Source: CAXXOK01 sp963675365
Lineage (GTDB): Bacteria; Bacillota; Clostridia; Christensenellales; Aristaeellaceae
Assembly: GCA_963675365.2 (NCBI GenBank)
Contig: CAXXVA010000001.1
Span: 744,001 to 808,000, forward strand
Length of the DNA stretch: 64,000 bases
Direction of reading: 5' to 3'
A model generated the notes under the pieces. The model was not told the origin of the DNA, made no database searches, and saw only the letters and a program-made list of their open reading frames with translations. Shown here piece by piece: positions 1 to 7,826 of this stretch (positions are counted from its first letter, which is position 1; each line of letters begins with the position of its first letter). Made by a program: the position numbers and the translations under genes.

Positions 1-930
1 CAAATACCCGAAATACAGCACGCCGTCAGGGGTATTAAACGTGGCATAGTATACCGTCTCATCGCCATACGCGACGTTGAACTGCCCCATGACGCCCATG
101 CCCTCACTTTCCATCGACATCACAAGCGGCGCGCCGAGCAGCCGTTTGAGCTCCTGCCGAAGCTGCTTTTCGTAAGCCGTATAGTTGCCGTATTCCGCCG
201 GGTCGCCGGTCTCTACGTAGATTTCATAGGCAAGCAATTCGTCGTCGGTAATGGCGCGCAGGGGTAAAAACAGGAAGCTGTCCAAGCCTGAGTAGGCTTC
301 GTCGTCCAGCGTCACCATGCCAAGCCCGTCGTCGGAAACCAGCGGGGTATACGGCGATTCGCTCGTAAAGCCCATGCGGATGTACAAATCCCGCAGCGCG
401 GTTCTGCGCGTTTGTTCCCCCGACTGGAAGAAGCGTGTGGCCTCGATTCCTCCGCCGCGCATGCAATTTTTATAAGTAAGCGCGTCGGGATCGAAGGTCT
501 GCCCGCACCGGGCAAAGGCGTCGATCACTTCCAGAATCTGTTCATCCGTCAGCGGGTCAATCGGAAGCAGTGTAAACAGCGTTTCACCCTCATAGTCTTC
601 TGCGTTGAGCGTATAGACGCCAACGATCACGTCCTCCAGCTTGTTGAGTACGTCCAGCTCAGGCCGCGCGCCCGCCTGATAGTCCTCAAGCAGCGCTTTG
701 GCGCGTTCCCGCTCATCGGATACCATGCCGGGATCCTGGTAGTTTTCCCAGCCGGTATCCATGGCGGTATAGTACGCGCCGATGGCTGCGCTGGAGTAGT
801 CCGCCTCCGGTTCGGCCGTGACAACCGCAAGCGGCTCTACGGCGGGCAGGGCAACCACCTCGTTTTCCTGCGTCGCCAAGCCTGTTACGGGCAGCGCGAG
901 CAAGAGCAGTATCAGAAACCATTTTTTCAT
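1..930 (-). CDS. Secreted protein of unknown function (3' end outside window)
   Basis: The reading frame is open from ATG at 930 to the window edge, giving 310 visible residues and no stop. The N-terminus (MKKWFLILLLLALPVTGLA) is a classical signal peptide with no lipobox cysteine, so the product is probably secreted. The mature part is acidic and rich in Asp, Glu and Tyr, and I recognise no catalytic motif. The start overlaps the stop of the upstream histidine kinase by 4 bp (ATGA), and a GGAGG-type site lies about 8 bases before it. This points to co-transcription with the two-component pair, so it may be a target or sensor partner. A second copy of the putative response-regulator box lies about 60-80 bp upstream, inside the kinase gene. 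Function not assigned. Confidence 0.8.
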   Translation of the reverse strand, partial: MKKWFLILLLLALPVTGLATQENEVVALPAVEPLAVVTAEPEADYSSAAIGAYYTAMDTGWENYQDPGMVSDERERAKALLEDYQAGARPELDVLNKLEDVIVGVYTLNAEDYEGETLFTLLPIDPLTDEQILEVIDAFARCGQTFDPDALTYKNCMRGGGIEATRFFQSGEQTRRTALRDLYIRMGFTSESPYTPLVSDDGLGMVTLDDEAYSGLDSFLFLPLRAITDDELLAYEIYVETGDPAEYGNYTAYEKQLRQELKRLLGAPLVMSMESEGMGVMGQFNVAYGDETVYYATFNTPDGVLYFGYL

Positions 931-2330
931 ATCGGTTTCACCTCCTGGGGAAACGATACCGCACGACCTGTTGCCAAATCCGCAGCAGGCTGTAACGGAG
1001 TTGTAAAGCTTACGGTCGTGCCCTTGCCGGGCGCAGAAACAATCGACAGCTCCCCATGGTGCAGCGCGGCGATCTGCCCGCAAATCGTCAGCCCAAGCCC
1101 CACGCCGCCCGCCTTACGCGTGCGCGCCGGATCGGCCTTGTAAAATGGTTCCCGCGCATGGGCGATCTGCTCTCCTGTCATGCCGATTCCCCGGTCTTCC
1201 ACCGCAAAGCCGTTGGGCAAACTTCGAAGGATAACCGTCTGCCCCGCTTTGGAAGCGCGCAAGGCGTTTAAGGCAAGGTTGTCTAATAGCCGCGCCAAAA
1301 GCTCCCGGTCGCCGGCGATATCGGCCGCTTCGCCTTCCACCTGGAGCGCGATGCCTTTGGACTGATGGGCGACGCGCTCCGCGCTCTCTTTGAGAAGCGG
1401 CAGGACAGACACCAGGCTGAACGCCGGTTTCTCATGCTTGAGTTCCGTTAGTTTTAAAAGTTGCGTATCCAGATCGGATAAACGCTTGATGTCACGCGCC
1501 ATCTCCTCCGCCAGGCGGCAACGCTCGTCTTCGGGCACGGCGGCGTTCTGCAATAGCCGCGCGTTGCCCAAAAGCGCGCACAGCGGCGTGCGCATTTCAT
1601 GGGAGAGCGCGTCCAAAAGCCGCTACCGGTTCTCGGCTTCTCCGGCCAATTGCCGTTCACGCTCATCCACAGCCTCGTGCATATGCAAAAACGCCTGCGA
1701 CAGCGTGCCGATCTCGCCGCGCGGTTTTCCAGGCAGCAGCGCGGGATCAAATGCGCCCCGCCGCATTGCCTCGGCAGCTTTCGTCAGCCGTTTGACAGGC
1801 GCGGTAAACCATGCCGCAAGCAGATACGATAACAGCGCCGTCAGCAGCCCCGCGCCCAGCACAATCCACAGCGCGGTCAGCCGCAGACGGTTTCTCAGGG
1901 TATACAGGTCGCCCACGTCGCGGAGCGTAAGCAGCGTCCAGTCAGCGCTCAGCGGGTCGGCGATCGCGTACAGCGCAGGCATGGAATAAGTATCCAGCAT
2001 CGCGGCGCGGCCGCCGGTCAGAAGGGCGTCGTAGTTTCTGTTTGGCAGCTGCGCGCCCGCTACGGGCTGGCCATGATAGAGAAATACCAGCTCAATCCCC
2101 CGCGCGGCATAGAGATTGCGGTAACCGCGCGCGGCGTCCACGCCCTGGGTATAGGACAGGCCTTTGAACTCGTCCCGCAGCTGCAGATAGATCATGCTTT
2201 CGGTCATCTGCGCGCGCTCCTGCTCGCGCTCCAAGGTTTGCAAAAAGCTCTGCTGTAAAAAGAGCAGGAACACCGCCGCCAGCAGCGGCACAAACAGCGC
2301 GATCATCCACGCGGTCAGGCGTTTTTTCAT
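927..2330 (-). pseudogene. Sensor histidine kinase interrupted by one in-frame TAG
   Basis: This is a membrane histidine kinase of 467 codons including an internal TAG. TM1 lies at about residues 8-28 (LTAWMIALFVPLLAAVFLLF) and TM2 at about 150-172. A HAMP-like segment follows, then HisKA with the phospho-acceptor His in LSHEMRTP (about residue 244 counting the TAG) and an HATPase_c domain ending in VGLGLTI and GKGTTVSF. The frame is unbroken except for codon 236 (TAG, plus-strand bases 1623-1625), which sits in AENR-TAG-RLLDALSHE, where related kinases commonly carry Gln. A single CAG-to-TAG change would explain it. Alternatives are a sequencing error, amber readthrough, or split expression from the TTG at 1616. 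The start overlaps the response regulator stop (ATGA). Family assignment is sure; functional status is uncertain. Confidence 0.85.
991..1008. promoter_or_regulatory. Putative response-regulator box inside the kinase gene
   Basis: TGTAACGGAGTTGTAAAG matches the 18-bp site at 3037-3054 at 17 of 18 positions. Read on the minus strand it is a direct repeat of TTTACA and GTTACA spaced about 10-11 bp, the geometry of OmpR/PhoB-family sites. It sits 61-78 bp before the start codon of the secreted protein gene. Binding is inferred. Confidence 0.45.
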
Positions 2331-2980
2331 GCGTCGTCCCCCCGGTAGCGATAGCCGTATTTATACACGGTTTCGATGCGGTCGGTCGAAAGCTTTTTGC
2401 GCAGGCGCTGCACGTGCACGTCCACGGTGCGGGTCTCGCCGACGTAATCGTATCCCCACACGCGGGCCAGCAGCATGTCTCGCGTCAGCGCCTGCCCGGC
2501 GCTCTTTGTGAGCAGGGCAAGCAGATCGTACTCAAGCACGGTCAGCGCTACGGGCACGCCGTGGTTTTGCACCGTTCGCCCCTGATAATCAATCGTCAGA
2601 GCCGCATCCTGATACCGCGTTTTCGCCGTTCTGCGGAGGATAACTTCGATGCGCGCAAGCAGCTCCGCTGGCTCGAACGGCTTCAATATATAGTCCTCCG
2701 CGCCAAGCCGCAAGCCGTATACGCGGTCCTGCACCGCCGTTTTGGCCGTCAGGAAAATGACCGGGATCTTCCGCCGCAGCAAATCCCCGCTCAGGGTAAA
2801 GCCGTCCTCTCCGGGGAGCATCACATCCAGCAGGGCGACGTCCGGCGCGTCGCTTTGCAGCACGGCTCTGGCCTGTTCCGCGTCCGCCGCGGGCAGGCAG
2901 CTGTGCCCCGCCAACCGCAGGTGCATCGTAAGCATCGAGACGATGGAAGGTTCATCGTCCACAATCAAAATTTTCGCCAT
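2327..2980 (-). CDS. OmpR/PhoB-family response regulator
   Basis: This 217-residue cytoplasmic transcription regulator should be phosphorylated by the adjacent kinase. The receiver domain (1-115) shows the acidic pair D8-D9, phospho-acceptor D52 in LLDVMLPGEDG, a conserved Thr (FLTAK) and Lys (ILKPFEP). The C-terminal winged helix (about 125-215) has the OmpR-type ending RTVDVHVQRLRKKL and YGYRY. I chose the ATG at 2980 because AAGGCGG stands 8-10 bases upstream and the receiver begins directly there (MAKILIVDDEPS); the frame is open further upstream without receiver-like sequence. Its stop overlaps the kinase start. A -10-like TACAAT and a direct-repeat box just upstream suggest autoregulation. 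Confidence 0.93.
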   Translation of the reverse strand: MAKILIVDDEPSIVSMLTMHLRLAGHSCLPAADAEQARAVLQSDAPDVALLDVMLPGEDGFTLSGDLLRRKIPVIFLTAKTAVQDRVYGLRLGAEDYILKPFEPAELLARIEVILRRTAKTRYQDAALTIDYQGRTVQNHGVPVALTVLEYDLLALLTKSAGQALTRDMLLARVWGYDYVGETRTVDVHVQRLRKKLSTDRIETVYKYGYRYRGDDA

Positions 2981-3009
2981 CGTTATGCCGCCTTTTCCTT
3001 GCTTTTCCC

Positions 3010-3054
3010 ATTGTAGCATATAACCGCGGCAGGCAGTGTAACAGAGTTGTAAAG
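3010..3054 (-). promoter_or_regulatory. Promoter and response-regulator box of the two-component operon
   Basis: On the minus strand TACAAT (3010-3015) is a good -10 at 30 bp from the start codon. No TTGACA-like -35 lies at 17 bp. Instead the direct repeat CTTTACAACTCTGTTACA (3037-3054) lies at the upstream edge, as in activator-dependent PhoB/OmpR-class promoters. Inference from sequence only. Confidence 0.5.
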
Positions 3055-3134
3055 CCGGCCGTGCGGCGATGCAGGCTTTGGGATTTTGTAACACATTCTT
3101 GGAAACTCGCCACGCACGAACCCTGTTTGTGCGG

Positions 3135-3140
3135 TATAAT
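3135..3140 (+). promoter_or_regulatory. -10 element of the phosphoesterase gene
   Basis: A perfect TATAAT lies 30 bp before the ATG at 3170. I find no convincing -35 at 16-18 bp spacing, so this may be a weak or activated promoter. Confidence 0.4.
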
Positions 3141-3169
3141 AAACGCAGAACATTTGCGGGGGTTAGAGG

Positions 3170-4270
3170 ATGGGACGCAACAAAAACGGCTATATCTTTG
3201 TGGAGCAAAAGCCCAAGCGGCACGCGCCGGGCTGCCTGATCCTGCTGCTTGCCGTGGTGTTTGCGATCATCGCGCTTTCCATCCTCTCCAACAGCATATT
3301 AAATCAGCGCATCCATCTCAATTCCGAGAAAGTGCGCATCATGAACATGGACTCCAAGTACGAAAACGTCACCATCCTGCATATCTCCGACCTTCACGGA
3401 AGCGATTTGGGATTTGAGACGGAGCTTTGGAAGGACCTGTTATACGGCAAGGGCTTCACAGCCGTGGTGATGACGGGCGACATGGTCGGCCAAAGCGGCG
3501 ATTTCGCGCCGCTGGTCTCGCTGATCCGTACGCTCAGGCAGATCAAGGAGGACGTGCCGATCTATTTCGTCGCGGGCGACGAGGACCCCGTCGCCGTGGA
3601 CTCCTCCCTGCATGGCAGCCCCGAGCCGCTGGCCGAGTGGGTGCGCGCGGCGCAGGCCGAGGGCGCCATCTATCTGGATCGCGCCGTCGGGCAGCTCGTG
3701 GGCAAGAAAACCGTGTGGTTCATCCCCGAAAACCTGTATTCCATAGGCTTGACCGACAGCGCCGGCATCAAGGGCATGGTCAGCACCCTGGAGCGCCAGA
3801 AGGCGGATATGGAAGCAAGCGGCAAGCAGTACGAGGCCGAAGGCGGCGCCAGCTACCGGGCCTTAAGCTACCGGCTGGAGACGTTTGAAGAAAGCGCCGC
3901 GGCCATCGCCCAGATCCAGGAGGGCGATTTGCAGATCGGCGTGGTGCACATCCCCTTACAGGCGGATTATGTGCGCCAGATGACCGAATGGGCGGACACG
4001 GATCAGGTGTTTTCCTACCGTAATCTATCGCTGGTGCTCTCCGGCCATTACTGCGGCGGCCAGTGGCGGCTGTTCAGCCTGGGCCCCGTATATGTGCCGG
4101 AAAAAGGCTGGTTCCCCGGCGACGACGGCATCGTGGGCATGATGCGCATCAACAACATCACCCAGTATATTTCCGGGGGGCTTGCGCCATGCGGCATCTA
4201 CCCCATGCCGATGCGTCTGTTCAACGTGCCCAGCGTCGCCCTGTTAAGCTTTACGGCAAAGCTTGAATAG
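3170..4270 (+). CDS. Membrane-anchored calcineurin-like phosphoesterase, degenerate
   Basis: This 366-residue protein has one N-terminal transmembrane helix (about 22-44, PGCLILLLAVVFAIIALSIL), a short stalk and a metallophosphoesterase fold. Recognisable motifs are ISDLHG (D-x-H metal site) and MTGDMVG (GD motif). The usual GNHD motif reads AGDEDP and the C-terminal GHxH motif reads SGHYCGG, so two metal ligands differ from the canonical family. That suggests altered metal binding or loss of activity. The catalytic part should lie outside the membrane, on the N-in/C-out model. ATG at 3170 follows GGGGGTTAGAGG. The aldo/keto reductase begins 38 bp downstream. Substrate unknown. Confidence 0.8.
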   Translation: MGRNKNGYIFVEQKPKRHAPGCLILLLAVVFAIIALSILSNSILNQRIHLNSEKVRIMNMDSKYENVTILHISDLHGSDLGFETELWKDLLYGKGFTAVVMTGDMVGQSGDFAPLVSLIRTLRQIKEDVPIYFVAGDEDPVAVDSSLHGSPEPLAEWVRAAQAEGAIYLDRAVGQLVGKKTVWFIPENLYSIGLTDSAGIKGMVSTLERQKADMEASGKQYEAEGGASYRALSYRLETFEESAAAIAQIQEGDLQIGVVHIPLQADYVRQMTEWADTDQVFSYRNLSLVLSGHYCGGQWRLFSLGPVYVPEKGWFPGDDGIVGMMRINNITQYISGGLAPCGIYPMPMRLFNVPSVALLSFTAKLE

Positions 4271-4308
4271 CATCTATTTTTCTTCAGCGACCACAAGGAG
4301 GCAATACC

Positions 4309-5229
4309 ATGAAAACCATTCAACTGGGAACATCCGGCCTGCAGGTGCCAACGATCGCCGTTGGCTGCATGCGCATCAACCGGCTGACGGCCGCCGAGGC
4401 CGAAGTCTTTGTGCTGACGGCGCTTGAAAACGGCGCGAACTTCTTCGACCATGCGGACATTTACGGAAGCGGCGACTGCGAAGCGATCTTCTCCAAGGCC
4501 GCGCATATGACGCCCGCTGTGCGCGAAACCATGATTTTGCAGTCCAAGTGCGGCATCCGCCCCGGCGTCGCCTTCGATTTCTCCAAAAAGCATATCCTGG
4601 AGTCGGTAGACGGCAGCCTTTCGCGCCTGGGAACCGACTATCTGGACGTGCTGCTGCTGCACCGCCCGGACGCGCTGGTAGAACCCGAGGAGGTCGCCGA
4701 AGCGTTCGACAGTTTGCAGGCGTCCGGCAAGGTACGCAATTTCGGCGTCTCCAACCAAAGCCCGATGCAGATCCAGCTTCTGAAAAAATATGTCAAGCAG
4801 CCGCTGGTCGCCAACCAGTTGCAGCTAAGCATCACCAACGCGACGATGATCACCCGCGGCATGCACGTGAACATGCTCGATAACGACGCCGTGGACCGCG
4901 ACGGCGGGATTCTGGATTTCTGCCGTTTGAACGACATCACCGTCCAGCCCTGGTCACCGTTCCAGTACGGATTTTTCGAGGGCGTGTTCCTGGGCAGCGA
5001 CAAGTACCCGGAACTCAACAAGGAGATCGACGCGCTCGCCGAAACATACGGCGTCAGCAATACGACCATCGTGATCGCGTGGCTGCTGCGCCACCCGGCC
5101 AAAATGCAGCCCGTCACCGGCACTATGAACGTACAGCGCTTGAAGGACTGTGCCAGGGCCGCGGACGTCCGCCTGACCCGCGAGGAGTGGTATTCGCTGC
5201 TGCTTAAAGCCGGCAACACGCTGCCGTAA
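4309..5229 (+). CDS. Aldo/keto reductase (YdhF-like)
   Basis: This 306-residue NAD(P)H-dependent oxidoreductase has the complete (beta/alpha)8 aldo/keto reductase pattern. It starts with the LGTSGLQVPTIAVGCMR motif, has the catalytic Asp/Tyr pair in HADIYG, a Lys in LQSKCGI, and the motif DYLDVLLLHRPD, then VRNFGVSNQSP and QPWSPFQYG. The insertion with ATMITRGMHVNMLDND resembles the E. coli YdhF group. ATG at 4309 follows AAGGAGG at 8 bases. The gene for the ATPase starts 4 bp after the stop without its own clear ribosome binding site, suggesting translational coupling. Substrate unknown. Confidence 0.92.
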   Translation: MKTIQLGTSGLQVPTIAVGCMRINRLTAAEAEVFVLTALENGANFFDHADIYGSGDCEAIFSKAAHMTPAVRETMILQSKCGIRPGVAFDFSKKHILESVDGSLSRLGTDYLDVLLLHRPDALVEPEEVAEAFDSLQASGKVRNFGVSNQSPMQIQLLKKYVKQPLVANQLQLSITNATMITRGMHVNMLDNDAVDRDGGILDFCRLNDITVQPWSPFQYGFFEGVFLGSDKYPELNKEIDALAETYGVSNTTIVIAWLLRHPAKMQPVTGTMNVQRLKDCARAADVRLTREEWYSLLLKAGNTLP

Positions 5230-5233
5230 CCGC

Positions 5234-6088
5234 ATGCTGTATCTCGACACCTTCGAGTTCCCGGACGCCGACAGGGAAACGGGCTTTATCTGCGGGGTCC
5301 AGCGAACCTGCTACGATTCGTTCTACCCGTTCAAGGTGTTGTCCGCGCGCGGGTTTGAACGCATTAATTTTGAACCAATTACCATCCTGTACGGCGGCAA
5401 CGGCTCGGGTAAGACCACCGCGCTCAATGTGATTGCCGAACGCGCCGGCGTGCGCCGGGAATCCGTCTATAACCGCACGGGGTTTTTTCAGGATTATGTG
5501 GACATGTGCCGCCTGCGCCTGAAAGCCCCGGTGCCCGGGCATTCGCGCATTATCACCAGCGACGATGTGTTTGACTATATGCTCAACGTCCGCATGCTCA
5601 ACGAAGGCATCGACCAGAAACGGGAAGACGTGTTCGAGGATTACTTGGACGCCAAATACTCCAAATTCCTGCTCAAATCCATAGCGGATTACGAAAAACT
5701 GAAAACCGTGAACAGCGCACGGCGCAAAACGCAGTCCAAATTCGTGCGGGAGACCCTGATGGATAACGTCCGCACCTATTCAAACGGCGAGAGCGCCTTT
5801 AAATATTTTGTGGAGCAGGTGGAAGAGGACGGCCTGTACCTTTTAGACGAGCCGGAAAACAGCCTCTCGCCCAAGCGCCAGCTGGAGCTCAAGCAATATA
5901 TCGAAGACTCCGCCCGGTTTTTTAACTGCCAGTTCGTCCTTTCCACGCACTCGCCGTTTCTGCTGTCTATGCGCGGCGCGAAGATCTACGACCTGGACGC
6001 CGATCCCGTGGACATCAAGCGCTGGACGGAACTTGAAAACGTGCGGAGCTATTATGAATTTTTCAAGGACAATGAAAGAGAGTTTTAG
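5234..6088 (+). CDS. AAA-type (SMC/ABC-like) ATPase
   Basis: This is a 284-residue cytoplasmic ATPase. Walker A is GGNGSGKTTA (about residues 54-63). The signature region SNGESAF stands in the place of LSGGQ, Walker B is YLLDEPEN, and the switch histidine is in LSTHSPFLL. This layout matches the compact AAA_21/AAA_23-type single-domain ATPases. No TOPRIM, HNH or other nuclease domain is fused and no obvious effector gene is adjacent, so assigning it to a defence pair would be unsupported. It is probably translated by coupling to the aldo/keto reductase. It converges on the LysE gene, with 3 bp between the stops. Role unknown. Confidence 0.88.
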   Translation: MLYLDTFEFPDADRETGFICGVQRTCYDSFYPFKVLSARGFERINFEPITILYGGNGSGKTTALNVIAERAGVRRESVYNRTGFFQDYVDMCRLRLKAPVPGHSRIITSDDVFDYMLNVRMLNEGIDQKREDVFEDYLDAKYSKFLLKSIADYEKLKTVNSARRKTQSKFVRETLMDNVRTYSNGESAFKYFVEQVEEDGLYLLDEPENSLSPKRQLELKQYIEDSARFFNCQFVLSTHSPFLLSMRGAKIYDLDADPVDIKRWTELENVRSYYEFFKDNEREF

Positions 6089-6091
6089 TGA

Positions 6092-6670
6092 TTACAGAAA
6101 CAGCGATACGGCGCAGTACACCAGCAGCAGCGCCAGTACCAGATTGACCGTTTTTCTGTATTTGGAAAACATCAGTTTGAACAGGCTCCCAAACGACGCC
6201 CAGCACACCGTGGAGATAAACCCAAGCGTGGACATGAAAAAGCCAAGCAGGAGCACCATCAGGTACTGGTCGTGATAATACGGCAGCACGAAGGTTTCCA
6301 TCGACACGATGCCGTATACGATGCCCTTGGGGTTGACAAATTGCATCAGCAAACCTGTGAGGAAGCCGCTTCTTGCGGCTTTTTCTTCATGAATGCCGGT
6401 GGATTTCCAGGTCTTCCACGCCAGGTACAACAGGTACGCCGCGCCGATAAACAGCATCGGCGTCTTGATCGCCGGCAGTACCGCGTACAGCGTGGCGCTT
6501 AACAGCGCGCAAAGCTGAATCACGACCGAGAACCCCGCCCAGACGCCGAAGTTGAACGGCAGCGTACGTTTGATGCCGTTTTGCGTCGCAATGGACAGCG
6601 ACATAATGTTGTTGGGGCCGGGCGTGAACGTCGTAATCAGGGCATAGGGTATAAAACTTATCCAGTTCAT
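6092..6670 (-). CDS. LysE/RhtB-family amino-acid exporter
   Basis: This 192-residue inner-membrane protein has about six hydrophobic segments. The N-terminus carries the family hallmark FTPGPNNIMSLSIA (residues about 14-28), followed by GxxAGF-like FGVWAGFSV and the conserved FVNPKGIVYGI in the middle. I chose ATG 6670 (MNWISFIPYAL) because GGAGG lies 8 bases upstream; the frame is open further upstream into the promoter. It is transcribed divergently from the XRE-cupin regulator, the usual arrangement of an exporter with its local regulator. Likely exports amino acids or related zwitterions; the substrate cannot be read from sequence. Confidence 0.92.
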   Translation of the reverse strand: MNWISFIPYALITTFTPGPNNIMSLSIATQNGIKRTLPFNFGVWAGFSVVIQLCALLSATLYAVLPAIKTPMLFIGAAYLLYLAWKTWKSTGIHEEKAARSGFLTGLLMQFVNPKGIVYGIVSMETFVLPYYHDQYLMVLLLGFFMSTLGFISTVCWASFGSLFKLMFSKYRKTVNLVLALLLVYCAVSLFL

Positions 6671-6698
6671 GCGCTTGACCTCCATCCAATCACAGCGT

Positions 6699-6764
6699 AT
6701 TATATTGATAGAACAGTGCAGTATAGTGGAAGCTATTATATTGTACTTCCATATCATTATATTG
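6699..6764. repeat. Three ATTATATTG repeats and a dyad in the divergent promoter
   Basis: ATTATATTG occurs exactly at 6699-6707, 6735-6743 and 6756-6764. TGGAAG (6727-6732) and CTTCCA (6746-6751) form a dyad centred on the middle copy and covering the -10 of the exporter promoter. This is a plausible operator for the XRE-cupin regulator; not proven. Confidence 0.4.
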
Positions 6765-6768
6765 TCAA
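6740..6768 (-). promoter_or_regulatory. Sigma-A promoter of the LysE gene
   Basis: On the minus strand TTGACA (6763-6768), a 17-bp spacer, then TACAAT (6740-6745). The transcript would start about 60-65 bases before the ATG at 6670. Confidence 0.75.
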
Positions 6769-6784
6769 CAGGAGGCTGAAGGCC

Positions 6785-7333
6785 GTGGATATTACCTTAG
6801 CAGCAGCCAAAAACGCGAAAAGCGCCCGCGTCAGGCGGCATTTGACGCTGGACGCAGCCGCAGCGCTGACCGGCGTATCCCGCAGCATGCTGGCGCAGAT
6901 CGAGCGCGGAGACGTCAATCCGACGATCTCCCTTCTTTGGAAGATCGCAAACGGCTACAAAGTTTCCTTTTCATCCCTTGTGGAAGACGTTGCCGCGCAG
7001 GATACCGTTATCTCCGGCGCCGCGCCCATCACCGAAGACGACCAGGGGCTGTTTTTGAATTACCCGACGTTTCCCTTCGATGAAAAAAAACTGTTTGAAA
7101 TGTACCGCATCGTCATCAAACCGAACGGCTTTCACCAGGCCGAGGCACACCTTGCGGGCTCGGAGGAATTCGTTTCGGTTTTTCTCGGAGCCGCGGACAT
7201 CACGGTAGGTGAGACTGTTTATCACTTAGAACTCGGTGATTCCTTGCGTTTCCGCGCCGACCAGAAACACAGCTACCGCAACGCCGGGGAGGATAACGCG
7301 GTGCTGAGCCTGCTGATTTCCTATATCGACTAA
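6785..7333 (+). CDS. XRE-family regulator with C-terminal cupin domain
   Basis: This 182-residue DNA-binding regulator has an N-terminal helix-turn-helix (about residues 10-65; TLDAAAALTGVSRSMLAQIE and NPTISLLWKIANGY) and a C-terminal cupin barrel (about 105-180; EEFVSVFLGAADI, LELGDSLRFRADQKHSYRN) likely to bind a small ligand. GTG at 6785 is chosen because AGGAGG stands 9 bases upstream and the HTH begins there; the frame is open much further upstream into promoter DNA. Divergence from the LysE exporter suggests it controls that gene and itself through the repeats at 6699-6764. Such regulators often sense amino acids or polyamine-like ligands; the ligand is not known here. Confidence 0.9.
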   Translation: MDITLAAAKNAKSARVRRHLTLDAAAALTGVSRSMLAQIERGDVNPTISLLWKIANGYKVSFSSLVEDVAAQDTVISGAAPITEDDQGLFLNYPTFPFDEKKLFEMYRIVIKPNGFHQAEAHLAGSEEFVSVFLGAADITVGETVYHLELGDSLRFRADQKHSYRNAGEDNAVLSLLISYID

Positions 7334-7442
7334 AAACGCCATGTTTCAAGCGCCTGCGGATAACACGATATCAGGCCGTTCATTTCCCGTTCGAATGGAT
7401 TTTCACCAAAAACCGGCATTGCTCGTCGCCGGCGAGGATGCT

Positions 7443-7826
7443 CTATTCGAGGATGCACTCCACGCTGTTTGCCCCAAGCACCGTTTCCCAGTTGTACTGA
7501 AGGCTTGCAAGCGAACACCGGCAGAGCCTGGGATCGCTCCAATCGCATTCCCGTACCAAATCGCAGCCGCAGCGGGTATATGTGACCTCGACGGTATCCT
7601 GCCCGGCGCGCCGGAAGACCGCCTCCTCAAACCGGCGGCTGAGTTCCTCTAAAAAACCGTCCAGAGAGTCCGCCACACGGTAAGCTTCCAAATAGATCTG
7701 TTTCGGATAGGAATCGGAACACGCCTGCCCGCAGTGCGTCATCACCGTCAGGGCGCTTTTTTCATCCAGCTGTGAAAGCGCCGCTTCCAGTCCGCGGAAC
7801 CAGAACTTCAAAAAGCGGTCGCTCAT
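7443..7826 (-). CDS. Small cysteine-rich protein, probably amber-truncated
   Basis: The 127-residue reading frame ends in a TAG at 7443-7445. I do not recognise the family with certainty. It is rich in Cys: HCGQAC near residue 32, then RCGCDL and RCSLAS, consistent with metal or redox chemistry. The frame stays open after the TAG for 21 more codons, beginning SILAGDEQCRFLV, and stops at TGA 7380-7382. That segment reads like a natural protein end with another Cys, so the gene may be cut by a nonsense change like the kinase at 927-2330. The start overlaps the stop of the preceding GGDEF gene (ATGA), so translation is coupled to it. Confidence 0.65.
   Translation of the reverse strand: MSDRFLKFWFRGLEAALSQLDEKSALTVMTHCGQACSDSYPKQIYLEAYRVADSLDGFLEELSRRFEEAVFRRAGQDTVEVTYTRCGCDLVRECDWSDPRLCRCSLASLQYNWETVLGANSVECILE

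Noticed and set aside
5234..6088. AAA ATPase as part of a two-gene defence system with a neighbour
   Set aside because: The neighbours are an aldo/keto reductase and a LysE exporter; no nuclease or toxin partner is present.
927..7445. Genome-wide recoding of TAG to an amino acid
   Set aside because: Several genes end in TAG at natural positions, some directly before terminators (DUF89 at 52483, glutathione peroxidase, nrdG, SDR, HAD), so TAG is an ordinary stop here.
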